Part shown: piece by piece, positions 43,027 to 51,959 of the stretch | How positions within the stretch are numbered: position 1 is the stretch's first letter | How the letters are laid out: each line of letters opens with the position of its first letter | Translations under genes and position numbers: made by a program | Source: Pseudomonadota bacterium | GTDB taxonomy: Bacteria > Pseudomonadota > Gammaproteobacteria > Burkholderiales > Burkholderiaceae_B | Assembly (NCBI GenBank): GCA_023440825.1 | Contig: JAEXRL010000009.1 | Location: 124,001-188,000 of the forward strand | Reading direction: 5' to 3' | DNA length: 64,000 nucleotides | Notes under the pieces: generated by a model | What the model was told of the DNA's origin: nothing | What the model saw: the letters and a program-made list of their open reading frames with translations, nothing else | Database searches by the model: none

Positions 43027-43368
43027 TCCCGTGCTGACTGTGCAAGGGGCTTTTTTTTCTTTATGAAGCTTGTAAGCAGTTGAAACTAAGGCTTGGTTGC
43101 AGCATGTGATGGACTAAGGCTTTGGCTATTTTGGACTACTCTCATGATTACAATTGTAGCTTTTTCAGTGCTTTGTTAAAAGCAAGTAATTGTGTATCGA
43201 GCGTAGACTAGGGGTATGGTGATTACTTTCTCGGCTTTGTGCTATTTGTGTTCCGCTGAGCAGTACAAGCCAGCCCAATATTTAACGTTTTGATGCTAGT
43301 CAGCAGGTGCGAGCCAGGACTGGCATCGGGTAGAATAATCCTTTGTGGTGCATGTAAGGAGCATGTTT
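43027..43368. other. Intergenic region between nrdA and the small lipoprotein gene
   Basis: About 340 bases beyond the NrdR boxes and before the lipoprotein start. No reading frame or RNA gene was recognised. It presumably holds the plus-strand promoter of the lipoprotein gene; no strong -35/-10 pair stands out. Confidence 0.4.
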
Positions 43369-43884
43369 ATGATCGGCCCGCTCAAGGTGTATAAGCCAGC
43401 GCGTAGTTTGGCAGTGTTAGTTAGCATAGTGTTGACGGCTTGCGCTGTGCCGTCACCGTCTCCGGTGTCTGCGCCCGAGCCAGCAGAGCCCGTGGCCACT
43501 CATCCGGCTTGTGTGCCAGCGGCACCAGGCAGCACGGTTGCAGGTAACTGGTTGAGCAAGCACAAGCAAAAAGGCGTAGCGGGTGAAATGCGTGTTTTGT
43601 TTACCTTGCAAGCCGATGGCAGAATGGCCTATACCGAGCAGGTGAAGCGCCCTAACAAGCCGTCTCAAGGTTTGAATGAAAGCGGTTGCTGGCAGGTTTC
43701 AGGTAATCAATTGGTATTAAACACTCAAGAATCACATGGTGTGGAAACTGAGCCGGGCGACCCTATTTATCAGCACACTTACACCATACTTGCGATGACG
43801 GCAGACAAGCTTGAACTGCGTACCGAGGAAGGCTTGGTGTATCGCTTAACACGCATGTCTCCAGGGTATCGCTTACCATTTTAA
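43369..43884 (+). CDS. Small putative lipoprotein of unknown function
   Basis: 171 residues from ATG 43369; AAGGAG at 43356-43361 gives the right spacing. Lipoprotein signal ends VSIVLTAC (Cys25), followed by a Pro/Ser/Ala-rich spacer. The mature part has a beta-sheet look: TVAGNWLSKHKQKGVAGEMR, VLFTLQADGRMAYTEQVKRP, GCWQVSGNQLVLNTQES, YTYTIL-like strands and DKLELRTEEGLVYRLTRMSP. This resembles small extracytoplasmic lipocalin-like barrel domains, but I do not recognise a named family. Convergent with gltX, sharing a terminator. Confidence 0.75.
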   Translation: MIGPLKVYKPARSLAVLVSIVLTACAVPSPSPVSAPEPAEPVATHPACVPAAPGSTVAGNWLSKHKQKGVAGEMRVLFTLQADGRMAYTEQVKRPNKPSQGLNESGCWQVSGNQLVLNTQESHGVETEPGDPIYQHTYTILAMTADKLELRTEEGLVYRLTRMSPGYRLPF

Positions 43885-43893
43885 GCTTTTTGA

Positions 43894-43920
43894 AAAGCCT
43901 GGCTGTTATGGCCAGGCTTT
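43894..43920. terminator. Bidirectional terminator between lipoprotein gene and gltX
   Basis: AAAGCCTGGC (43894-43903) pairs with GCCAGGCTTT (43911-43920), loop TGTTATG. Plus strand: 9 bases after the lipoprotein stop, tail TTTAATTCT. Minus strand: 17 bases after gltX, tail TTTTCAAAAAG. Confidence 0.8.
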
Positions 43921-43937
43921 AATTCTCCTGCTGTGCG

Positions 43938-45347
43938 CTAAATACCGGCTAAGCGCCCAATGACCACATCACGACCCAAAATAGCTAATACAGCATCGAC
44001 AGCTGGGGTCTGTTTCTGGCCGGTTACGGCGACCCGCAACGGTATGCCAAGCTTGGGCATTTTCACGTTTTGCTCAGCCAGCACTTGCTTGATGACACCA
44101 TCTAGGCTTTCCTGATCCCAGCGTGGCAAACTGGCTGCCGCTTGTGCAAAGATGCGCAGCAGGCCGCGAGCCTCGTCTGTTAGTACTTCGTTTTGAAGTT
44201 CTTCGCTGGCAGGCGTAAAGACAGAGCAAAACAGCAGTGCGCCTTGTGCCAACTGTTGCAAGGTTTCCGCACGGTCTTTAAGCAAGCCCATAACTTGGCC
44301 CAGATTAACGGCTTCGGGCTTACCGCCGAGAGCCACGATGCGCGGGCTCACCAGTTCTGCCAAGCGTTCGTTATCGGTGTTTTTAATGTGGTGCGCATTG
44401 ACCCAGTTGAGTTTTTTAGGATCCCACTGTGATGGCGACTTGTTTAAGTTACGGGTATCGAACCACTCCACAAACTGTTCGCGACTAAAGAGCTCGTCGT
44501 TACCGTGACTCCAGCCTAAGCGGGCCAAGTAGTTCACCATGGCTTCTGGTAAATAACCGTCGGTGTCGTATTCCATGAGGTTAACGGCTCCGTGACGCTT
44601 GGACAGTTTTTCACCATCTGGTCCCAGTATCATGGGTACGTGGCCGTACACCGGTAAGCTCGCCCCTAGGGCTTGTAAAATTACGATTTGGCGAGGTGTG
44701 TTGTTGACGTGGTCATCGCCTCGAATAACATGGGTAATATCCATGTCCCAGTCATCCACAACGACACAGAAATTATAGGTCGGGGTGCCGTCAGGGCGTG
44801 CGATCACCAAGTCGTCAAGCTCGCTATTATCGAAGCTGATTCGGCCTTTGACCAGGTCATCCCAACTGGTTACACCTGTTTGTGGACTTTTGAAACGTAC
44901 GACGGCAGGCCGGCCAGCGGGGACGGCAGGCAAAGTTTTGCCCGGTTCCGGGCGCCACGTTCCGTCGTAACGGGGTTTATGTCCAAGTTTGCGTGCTTGT
45001 TCACGCATGGCGTCGATTTCTTCTGGTGTGCTATAGCACAGGTAAGCATGATCTTGATCCAGCAATTGCTGGATCACGGCTTTATAGCGATCCAGGCGTT
45101 GCATCTGATAGAACGGCCCTTCATCGGCCTCCATGCCTAGCCATTGCATGCCATCAAGTATGCCTTGAACGGCGGCTTCACTGGATCGTTCAACATCGGT
45201 ATCTTCGATGCGTAAAACAAAAGTGCCTTGGTGGTGACGGGCAAATGCCCATGAAAATAAGGCGGTCCGTGCTCCGCCCAGGTGCAGAAAGCCTGTGGGT
45301 GAAGGAGCAAAACGGGTGCGTACAGGTTTGGAGGTAGACGTGCTCAT
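43938..45347 (-). CDS. gltX: Glutamyl-tRNA synthetase
   Basis: 469 residues. Charges tRNA-Glu. Class I signatures: RFAPSPTGFLHLGGARTALFSW (HIGH region), GPDGEKLSKRHGAVNLMEY (KMSKS), FVLRIEDTDVERSS and the zinc-free central region; a helical anticodon-binding domain from about 330. Product also feeds HemL's pathway through glutamyl-tRNA reductase. Divergent from the Pat-like gene. Confidence 0.97.
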   Translation of the reverse strand: MSTSTSKPVRTRFAPSPTGFLHLGGARTALFSWAFARHHQGTFVLRIEDTDVERSSEAAVQGILDGMQWLGMEADEGPFYQMQRLDRYKAVIQQLLDQDHAYLCYSTPEEIDAMREQARKLGHKPRYDGTWRPEPGKTLPAVPAGRPAVVRFKSPQTGVTSWDDLVKGRISFDNSELDDLVIARPDGTPTYNFCVVVDDWDMDITHVIRGDDHVNNTPRQIVILQALGASLPVYGHVPMILGPDGEKLSKRHGAVNLMEYDTDGYLPEAMVNYLARLGWSHGNDELFSREQFVEWFDTRNLNKSPSQWDPKKLNWVNAHHIKNTDNERLAELVSPRIVALGGKPEAVNLGQVMGLLKDRAETLQQLAQGALLFCSVFTPASEELQNEVLTDEARGLLRIFAQAAASLPRWDQESLDGVIKQVLAEQNVKMPKLGIPLRVAVTGQKQTPAVDAVLAILGRDVVIGRLAGI

Positions 45348-45453
45348 AATTTGTGCTTAGGCTGTAGATATCCAACATAGTGGACGAGTTTATGTATATT
45401 CTACCTTAGGGCAGCAAGGGATTACATTCGTCGTTATAGAGGCAGGAGTGCAG

Positions 45454-47919
45454 ATGGCAGCATTAAGACACACGTTAAGCGCCTTGTTCGAACCACGCTC
45501 TTTACTGGTGGTGTCTAGCCTGCCTTTGCCGGTTGTTCGAGCTACTCCTCCCAGTTTGCAAGGGCGCCTAAGCCTGGCGTCGGTGCACGACACCGCCTTA
45601 TTCGTACCGGATAGTCTGCAGGGACTGACAGCCGAGCAACGCCTAGATATGGCTTTGATCTGTGTGGCACCGCGTCGCTTGCCCCAAACCTTGGATGCGA
45701 TTAAAAAACACCGTCCACGGGTGGTGTTGATTTTGGCGGCCGATGAGCCATCACACGATCCGGTAGAGGACATGGTGTATGCACGCTCTTGGGCACGTCT
45801 TAACCAAAGCATGGTGGTTGGGCCCCGAGCGTTTGGCTTGCTCAGGCCGCACCTAGGCTTGAATTTAAGCCACGAACCACAGGTGGTGGCCGCTGGTAGG
45901 GTGGCTCTACTGGGGCAGTCCCGATCCATCACCTCGGCCATTATGGATTGGGCAGAAGATATCAGTTTGGGCTTTTCATCGGTGTTGACCTTGGGTGATG
46001 AAGCACAGCTAGACGTGGCGGATGTGCTGGATTACTTAGCCACGGACTCACGCACGGATAGCGTTGCCCTGTATTTAGAGCACACGCCATCCTCGCGTCG
46101 ATTCACCAGTGCTTTATATGCCTTGGCGGCGGTTAAACCTACTGTTGTTCTGAAGGTGGGGGGCAGCCGCAACCCGGAGGAGCCGCAGGAAGCAGTGTTT
46201 AATGCGCTGATGCGACGAGTTGGCGCTGTGCGCATACGCTATTTTGTGCAGTTGTTTTCGGCATTGAAGGTATTGGTTTATGCGCGCAAGCTCAAAGGTC
46301 GGCGTATTGCTCTGTTTTCGAATGGCAATGGTGCGGCGCAGCTTGCGTTGGAAGTAATAGGGCCTGAGTCGGCCGTCTATTGTCCCGAGCTATCCGAGAG
46401 CACGCAGGCGCAGTTGCAACAGGCTTTGGTACCCGGCGATCAGTCAGCAAATCCGGTCGTCAGTTATGCCCCCTTAAGTCCAGAGCGGATTGAGCAAGTA
46501 TGTAATAGCTTAATCAGTGATAGGCAAATTGATGGGGTGCTGGTGTTATTAGCACCCGATCCTCTGGCGCCTATGAGCGCCGTGGTACAACGGCTTGCTC
46601 AACTTTCAGCCCAGTCCTCTAAGCCCATTATCACGTGCTTGTTGGGGGATGCCGACATGCGACCTTTGCGTCATCTTCTTGATGGGGTGGGGACGCCGGC
46701 TTTTCGTACGCCGGATACGGCAGCGAACGCTTTTGATATTTTGGCTATTCACTACTATAACCAGCAATTGGCGCAGCAGACGCTGCCCTCTTTACCCTTA
46801 AGTCGCCATCCAGATATAGGTCCTGCGCGTGAGCTGGTGGCACGGGCCCAAAGTGAGCGTAGAGGCCTAAGCCAGCAAGAGAGCATGTTGTTGCTCGCGT
46901 ATTTCAACGTTCCCTTGGTAGGGCTCTTGCCGGGGGAAGCGCTTACTGCCGCTCATTTTGATGTTCCTCCTATGGGCTTGCGTTTTGAGACCGACAAAAA
47001 GCTGGGGCCTTATGTGGTCTTTGGGGCGGCGGGCAATCAAGGGTGGTTACCGGATTCATACCGAGCGGTGGACTTACCGCCACTTAATCGTTATTTGGCT
47101 AGGCAACTGATTGAGCGTAGCCCCATTTGGCAAAAGTTCTTGTCACGGCAACTAAGCGCCGCCGTATTTACCCAGTTGCAGACAGTGTTAGAGCGTGTGT
47201 CCGAGCTGGTGTGTGAGTTGCCAGCGGTGCGCGGCTTATCACTGGATCCTTTATACGCCACGGATGAAGGCTTGTTTTTTGGGCGCCTACAGATCGAATT
47301 GAGTGCGCACTCTATGCTGGTATTACCTGAAACTGTGGGTTATGGGCACATGGCAATTCATCCGTATCCACGTCACATGGTGCAGCGCCGTCAATTTGAT
47401 GACGGACAACGCTGGATGCTGCGACCAGTGCGCCCCGAAGATGCTGAAGCTTTGCAGGTATTTATGCGTGCCCTATCCGATGAAACGCGTTATATGCGTT
47501 TTGTATCGATGTTACGCGAGTTAACGCCCAAAATGCTGGCGCGCTATACGCGTATCGATTTTGACCGTGAACTGGCTCTGGTGGCCACAGTACGTGCTAG
47601 CCAAGAAGCAGCGGGAGGGCGAGAAGATATTATTGGTTTTGCCCATTACCTTAGAAATGCAGATGGTCGTGGCGCTGAATATGCCCTGGTGGTGGGTGAT
47701 GAATGGCAACGCCGTGGGCTGGGAACTGAGTTGATGACCGCCTTAATTGCTGAGGCCAGAGAGCAGCGGCTGACTTATATCGATGGGTATGTGCTGGGGA
47801 GTAATCAGGCGATGCAAGCTTTGATGCAGCATTTGGGGTTTCAGAATGATGCGGATATAGAGGATCCAAGCATGCGTCGCGTCTGGCTGGATTTAGGCGA
47901 GACGCGACGCTCTGATTAG
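45454..47919 (+). CDS. Pat-like acyl-CoA-synthetase/GNAT acetyltransferase fusion with shortened ATP-grasp region
   Basis: About 821 residues from ATG 45454 (GGCAGGAG upstream). N-terminal CoA-binding-like domain (about 8-130, LSALFEPRSLLVVSS), succinyl-CoA-ligase-like domain (about 145-450, VALLGQSRSITSAIMDWAED, RIALFSNGNGAAQLALEV), a middle region about 460-645, and a C-terminal GNAT domain (about 650-815: MLRPVRPEDAEALQVFMRAL, DETRYMRFVSML, DEWQRRGLGTELMTALIAEA). In Pat/YfiQ lysine acetyltransferases the middle region is a full ATP-grasp domain; here its first half, with the KSDVGG-type nucleotide loop, is missing, leaving KKLGPYVVFGAAGNQGW onward. Probably still a GNAT acetyltransferase; substrates unknown. 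Its stop overlaps the convergent esterase stop. Confidence 0.85.
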   Translation: MAALRHTLSALFEPRSLLVVSSLPLPVVRATPPSLQGRLSLASVHDTALFVPDSLQGLTAEQRLDMALICVAPRRLPQTLDAIKKHRPRVVLILAADEPSHDPVEDMVYARSWARLNQSMVVGPRAFGLLRPHLGLNLSHEPQVVAAGRVALLGQSRSITSAIMDWAEDISLGFSSVLTLGDEAQLDVADVLDYLATDSRTDSVALYLEHTPSSRRFTSALYALAAVKPTVVLKVGGSRNPEEPQEAVFNALMRRVGAVRIRYFVQLFSALKVLVYARKLKGRRIALFSNGNGAAQLALEVIGPESAVYCPELSESTQAQLQQALVPGDQSANPVVSYAPLSPERIEQVCNSLISDRQIDGVLVLLAPDPLAPMSAVVQRLAQLSAQSSKPIITCLLGDADMRPLRHLLDGVGTPAFRTPDTAANAFDILAIHYYNQQLAQQTLPSLPLSRHPDIGPARELVARAQSERRGLSQQESMLLLAYFNVPLVGLLPGEALTAAHFDVPPMGLRFETDKKLGPYVVFGAAGNQGWLPDSYRAVDLPPLNRYLARQLIERSPIWQKFLSRQLSAAVFTQLQTVLERVSELVCELPAVRGLSLDPLYATDEGLFFGRLQIELSAHSMLVLPETVGYGHMAIHPYPRHMVQRRQFDDGQRWMLRPVRPEDAEALQVFMRALSDETRYMRFVSMLRELTPKMLARYTRIDFDRELALVATVRASQEAAGGREDIIGFAHYLRNADGRGAEYALVVGDEWQRRGLGTELMTALIAEAREQRLTYIDGYVLGSNQAMQALMQHLGFQNDADIEDPSMRRVWLDLGETRRSD

Positions 47920-48596
47920 GGTTGCGCTGATTTGAATGTGTTGTGTATGAACTGTGAGATGGCCTGGACTTCTTGGGCATTCACCGAATGCTGCATGGCA
48001 TACTCGTGCCAGTGCACGGTGTAGCCCCACGATTGCAATAGGTCTCGGGACTCTTGTGCTCGAGCAATAGGAACTACCGGGTCCATGGTGCCATGGGCCA
48101 TAAAAATAGGAGTTTGGGTATTGGCTGTATGGCGCTCCGCCTCTGTTTTGGCGGCTAAGGGTAAGTATCCTGATAAGCAGATCATGCCCGCAAGCGGCTC
48201 GGCCAGGCGTAAGCCCGTTTGCAGTGTCATGGCACAGCCTTGAGAAAAGCCGGCCAGAATAATCTGCTTGCTGGGGATGCCGCGGGCGTTTTCGCGAGCA
48301 ATGAGCGCTTGTATCGCTCGCTCGGATTGGCGTAAACCTTGCTCGTCTTCGTGGCGTACCAGATCGGCCACGTAAATGTCGTACCAAGAGCGCATAGCCA
48401 TGCCGCCGTTGATGGTAACGGGCTGTACGGGAGCGTGAGGAAACACAAAGCGCACTGCTTGTTCGGGCGGTAATCTAAGTTCGGGCACAATGGGGGCAAA
48501 ATCATGGCCATCGGCACCCAGACCGTGCAGCCAAATGATGGCGTGCTCAGGCTTAGGGGCGGTTTCGATCTCGATTGACTCTAGCAAGGGGCTCAT
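47916..48596 (-). CDS. Carboxylesterase/phospholipase-type alpha/beta hydrolase
   Basis: 226 residues. Seen: AIIWLHGLGADGHDFAPIVP (oxyanion region), GGMAMRSWYDIYVADL, nucleophile Ser in ILAGFSQGCAMTLQTGLRLA, Asp in FMAHGTMDPVVPIARAQ, and His near WHEYAMQHSVNAQE. This is the YpfH/EstB-like carboxylesterase family, active on short acyl esters or lysophospholipids. In the family the His is usually GH-type (YPMGHSV); here MQHSV keeps it. Start overlaps the darP stop by ATGA, so they are coupled. Confidence 0.9.
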   Translation of the reverse strand: MSPLLESIEIETAPKPEHAIIWLHGLGADGHDFAPIVPELRLPPEQAVRFVFPHAPVQPVTINGGMAMRSWYDIYVADLVRHEDEQGLRQSERAIQALIARENARGIPSKQIILAGFSQGCAMTLQTGLRLAEPLAGMICLSGYLPLAAKTEAERHTANTQTPIFMAHGTMDPVVPIARAQESRDLLQSWGYTVHWHEYAMQHSVNAQEVQAISQFIHNTFKSAQP

Positions 48597-49141
48597 TGGT
48601 TCTCCGTAAGGTCTAGCTGAGATTTAATGTGTTGGAATAAAGCGCGGTAATGCTTGCGTTGTGGCTCTTGGTCGGTCTGCAGGTTAGCGTTATGCTGAGC
48701 TTCTTTGCGGGCGGCACGAATGAGCGCTCGAAGTTGCTGGATATCGCCACCGGGAAACTCGTCCATGAATTGAGTCAGGGCCTCGTCGTCACGGAGCAAC
48801 AGGTCGCGTAAGGCCTCAAGCCTGTGCATAGCCCGGGTTTGTTCGCGTGAACCGTGCTCCCAGGTGTGAAGTTGTGCGATGATAGGCTCGGGATCCACTT
48901 GTCGCATAAGTTTGCCCACATAGTGAATTTGCCGACGCTTGCCTTCGCGCGCTGTTGTTTTTTGAGCCAGTTTGATCGCCGCTAGCAGCTCGTCGTTCAG
49001 ATCAAGTTGCTTTAAGCGGTCAGCAGAGAGCTCAATAAGTTGTTTACCCAAGTCTAAAAGGGCGTGCATCTCACGCTTTACTTGTGACTTGCTGGGACGG
49101 TCATAGCCGTTTTCATCGATTTCTGTACGTGGGCGCTGCAT
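48593..49141 (-). CDS. darP: Ribosome biogenesis factor DarP (YjgA)
   Basis: About 182 residues from ATG 49141 (MQRPRTEIDENGYDRPSKSQ); the frame extending to 49165 would need a TTG start. Helical protein promoting late 50S assembly. Seen: SKSQVKREMHALLDLGKQLIELS, REGKRRQIHYVGKLMRQVD, and a C-terminal FPGGDIQQLRALIRAARKEAQ, the family signature. Divergent from pmbA (76-base gap). Confidence 0.92.
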   Translation of the reverse strand: MQRPRTEIDENGYDRPSKSQVKREMHALLDLGKQLIELSADRLKQLDLNDELLAAIKLAQKTTAREGKRRQIHYVGKLMRQVDPEPIIAQLHTWEHGSREQTRAMHRLEALRDLLLRDDEALTQFMDEFPGGDIQQLRALIRAARKEAQHNANLQTDQEPQRKHYRALFQHIKSQLDLTENQ

Positions 49142-49217
49142 AAGTATGTATAAAGTGTTCGCCAATTAGCTATCATAACCGCCTGTACCCAAAAGAGTAG
49201 TGTAGAGCCAAAGAAAC

Positions 49218-50570
49218 ATGAGTCAATTACCAGTAACCGAGCATCAGTTTCAGTTTTGTGAGCTGCTAGAAGACGCTTTGCAGCATGCGAAAAAATTAGG
49301 CGCTAGTGATGCCGCCGTAGATATATCGGAAAGCAAAGGTTTAAGCGTATCAGTTCGTCAACTCGAACTGGAAACGGTAGAGCAAACCCAGGATCGTAGC
49401 TTGGGTGTGACGGTGTTTGCAGGTCAGCGCCGCGGCTCGGCCTCTAGCTCCGATTTTTCTCCGCAAGCGCTGCGTCAAACCGTAGAGGCGGCTTGGCACA
49501 TAGCGCGCTATACCGCCGAAGACCCAGCCGCAGGTTTGCCGGATGAGGATAAGCTGGCCTTTGAATACCCAGACTTACAGCTACATCACCCCTGGAGCAT
49601 TAGTGCAGAGCAGGCAGTACGTCTGGCGGTACGTGCCGAGCGTGCCGCTTTGGAGCTAAGCCCTTTGATTAGCAATAGCGAGGGAGCGGGGCTGGATACC
49701 AGCGAAGGGCATTTTGTGATGGGAAATAGCCGAGGGTTTTTAGGGGGGTATGCGTATAGCCGTCACTCTCTATCGGTTAGCCCGATTGCGGGTAAGGGTA
49801 ATGCCATGCATAGGGATTATTGGCATGTGAGCCGCCGTTGCCACGAGGATTTGCCTGCTCCAGAAAAGGTAGGTCGTTATGCTGCGGAGCGCACCTTGGC
49901 GCGCCTATCTGCTCGAAAAATACCTACCGGGCGTTATCCGGTATTGTTTGAGGCACCTTTGGCAGTGGGCTTGTTGGGAGCTTTGGTGCAGGCCACTAGC
50001 GGTGGGGCACTGTATCGCCAAAGCAGCTTTTTGTTGGATAGTCTGGGCACGCAGATATTGGCTTCCCATATTCATGTGGCAGAGCGTCCTCATATACGCG
50101 GAGCGCTGGGCAGCTCACCCTTTGATGCGGAAGGTGTCAGAACCAGAGATCGTGAACTGGTGCAGGCGGGGGTTTTGCAAGGTTATTTTCTGTCCAGTTA
50201 TAGTGCGCGTAAATTAGGCATGGAAACCACCGGGAATGCGGGTGGCTCACATAATTTGCGCTTGAGCTCCAGCTTGACGCAAGCACAGGATGACCTGGAT
50301 GCCATGCTAAAAAAGATGGGCACAGGCTTGCTGGTAACTGAGCTAATTGGTCAAGGCGTCAATTATCTAACCGGTGATTATTCGCGTGGCGCGTTTGGCT
50401 ATTGGGTAGAGAATGGCGTTATCCAGCATGCCGTTGAAGAAATCACCATTGCGGGTAACTTAAAAGACATGTTCCAGCACATTGTCGCGGTAGGCGCAGA
50501 TGTGCTCCAGCGAGGCAGCAAGGCCAGTGGGTCTATTCTCATCGAGAGCATGTCGGTGGCTGGCGCTTAG
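49218..50570 (+). CDS. pmbA: Metalloprotease PmbA/TldE
   Basis: 450 residues. Partner of TldD; the pair degrades CcdA and trims modified peptides. Seen: GASDAAVDISESKGLSVSVR, SLGVTVFAGQRRGSASSSDF, VLFEAPLAVGLLGALVQATSGGALY, RTRDRELVQAGVLQGYFLSSYSARKLGM, GNAGGSHNLRL and C-terminal GAFGYWVENGVIQHAVEEITIAGNL. PmbA lacks the zinc HEXXXH of TldD, as here. tldD is not in the window. Followed by a 151-base gap before the Tat TRAP protein. Confidence 0.95.
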   Translation: MSQLPVTEHQFQFCELLEDALQHAKKLGASDAAVDISESKGLSVSVRQLELETVEQTQDRSLGVTVFAGQRRGSASSSDFSPQALRQTVEAAWHIARYTAEDPAAGLPDEDKLAFEYPDLQLHHPWSISAEQAVRLAVRAERAALELSPLISNSEGAGLDTSEGHFVMGNSRGFLGGYAYSRHSLSVSPIAGKGNAMHRDYWHVSRRCHEDLPAPEKVGRYAAERTLARLSARKIPTGRYPVLFEAPLAVGLLGALVQATSGGALYRQSSFLLDSLGTQILASHIHVAERPHIRGALGSSPFDAEGVRTRDRELVQAGVLQGYFLSSYSARKLGMETTGNAGGSHNLRLSSSLTQAQDDLDAMLKKMGTGLLVTELIGQGVNYLTGDYSRGAFGYWVENGVIQHAVEEITIAGNLKDMFQHIVAVGADVLQRGSKASGSILIESMSVAGA

Positions 50571-50721
50571 TAATAGATTCTGAAAAGAGCAAGTAGCGAA
50601 TATTGCGGATAAACCCTGTTAATTTACGATTACATTTAGCATCATGGCAGTGTAAGATTCATCATTACAGATAAAAATATTTACTTAGCACGTATAAGTT
50701 ATGCCCACAAGGAGAGCTTAA

Positions 50722-51825
50722 ATGCAACGTCGTTCCTTTTTGAAAAAAGCCGGTTTGGGTGCTGTAGCAGGTAGTGCAGCCGTGGCTGCACCAGCGATTG
50801 CGCAAAGCAATCCTGTTGTGAACTGGAAATTAACATCCACCTATGGCCCCTCTACCCCTGCGTTGTTTTCGACTGCCCAGGCTTTTTGCAAAATGGTGGA
50901 AGAGGCTTCCGATGGTAATTTCAAAATTCGCCTTTACCCGGCGGGTGAAATTGTTCCCGGATTCGGTGTGATGGATGCAGTCAGTAATGGCACGGTGGAA
51001 TGTGGTCAAACCGCGTCCTACTACTATTACGGCCTAGATCCTTCCTACAGCTTTGATACGGCTGTACCGTTTGGTTTGAACGCGCGTCAAATGAATGCCT
51101 GGATGCAAGAGGGTAATGGCTTGACGCTGATGCGTGAGTTATTCGCCAAGCGCAACATCATTAACTTCCCTTTCGGTAATACCGGTACCCAAATGGGTGG
51201 CTGGTATCGCAAAGAGATCAACTCATTGGAAGATCTTAAGGGTCTGAAAATGCGTACAGCGGGTTTTGCTGGAGAGGTGCTGGCTCGCATGGGCGTCATT
51301 CCTCAGCAAGTACCACCCGGTGATATTTACCCATCACTGGAAAAAGGCACGCTGGATGCCGTGGAGTTCGTGGGGCCGGTAGACGACGAGCGTTTGGGTT
51401 TCCAAAAAGTAGCTAAATACTATTACTATCCCGGTTGGTGGGAAGGCTCCGCTCAGGTGGCGCTGTATATCAATGATGCAGCGTTTAAGGGTTTGCCTAA
51501 GCAATACCAAAGCATCATTGAAACCGCTTCGCGCGCGGCAGGTGAACGCCTGATTTCGCAATACGATGCTGAGAGCCCAGGTGCTTTGCGTCGCCTCATT
51601 GCGGGTGGTGCGGTACTGAAAGCTTTCCCGCGTGATGTCATGGATGAGTCTTTCCGTATGTCGAACGTGGTCTACAAAGAGTTCTGCGATAAAGACCCCA
51701 TGTTCAAGAAGATTCACGACGACTATATGGGCTTTCGCGATGCGATCGTACCTTGGTTCCGAGTGGCCGAAAACTCCTATGATAACTACTTAGCAAGTGC
51801 CCTAGCTAACGCACGTCGCGGCTAA
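50722..51825 (+). CDS. Orphan TRAP substrate-binding protein with Tat signal (TakP-like)
   Basis: 367 residues. A twin-arginine signal QRRSFLKKAGLGAVAGSA, cleaved near AIAQ (about residue 28), suggests export folded via Tat, perhaps as a dimer or with a metal as in TakP. Seen: NWKLTSTYGPSTPALFSTAQ, EDLKGLKMRTAGFAGEVL with the binding Arg, YPSLEKGTLDAVEFVGPVDD, and YYYPGWWEGSAQ. The last resembles TakP, the Rhodobacter 2-oxoacid binder with Na+ in its site (inference). No DctQ or DctM gene is adjacent; the nearest pair, at 54 kb, has its own binding protein. A terminator follows. Confidence 0.9.
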   Translation: MQRRSFLKKAGLGAVAGSAAVAAPAIAQSNPVVNWKLTSTYGPSTPALFSTAQAFCKMVEEASDGNFKIRLYPAGEIVPGFGVMDAVSNGTVECGQTASYYYYGLDPSYSFDTAVPFGLNARQMNAWMQEGNGLTLMRELFAKRNIINFPFGNTGTQMGGWYRKEINSLEDLKGLKMRTAGFAGEVLARMGVIPQQVPPGDIYPSLEKGTLDAVEFVGPVDDERLGFQKVAKYYYYPGWWEGSAQVALYINDAAFKGLPKQYQSIIETASRAAGERLISQYDAESPGALRRLIAGGAVLKAFPRDVMDESFRMSNVVYKEFCDKDPMFKKIHDDYMGFRDAIVPWFRVAENSYDNYLASALANARRG

Positions 51826-51850
51826 TCGCTTAACGGTAGTATTCTGGTGA

Positions 51851-51886
51851 AGCCATTGCAATCTTTAAGGTTGCAGTGGCTTTTTA
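51851..51886 (+). terminator. Terminator after the orphan TRAP binding protein
   Basis: AGCCATTGCAA (51851-51861) pairs with TTGCAGTGGCT (51871-51881), one G-U pair, loop TCTTTAAGG, followed by TTTTATTTT. It lies 26 bases after the stop, separating this gene from the RpiR locus. Confidence 0.85.
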
Positions 51887-51959
51887 TTTTCTGAAGTATC
51901 CTTATGGGAAGCGACTAACTGCTGTTCGCGCGCCACAGTAATAAGAAAGAGGTATGTTC

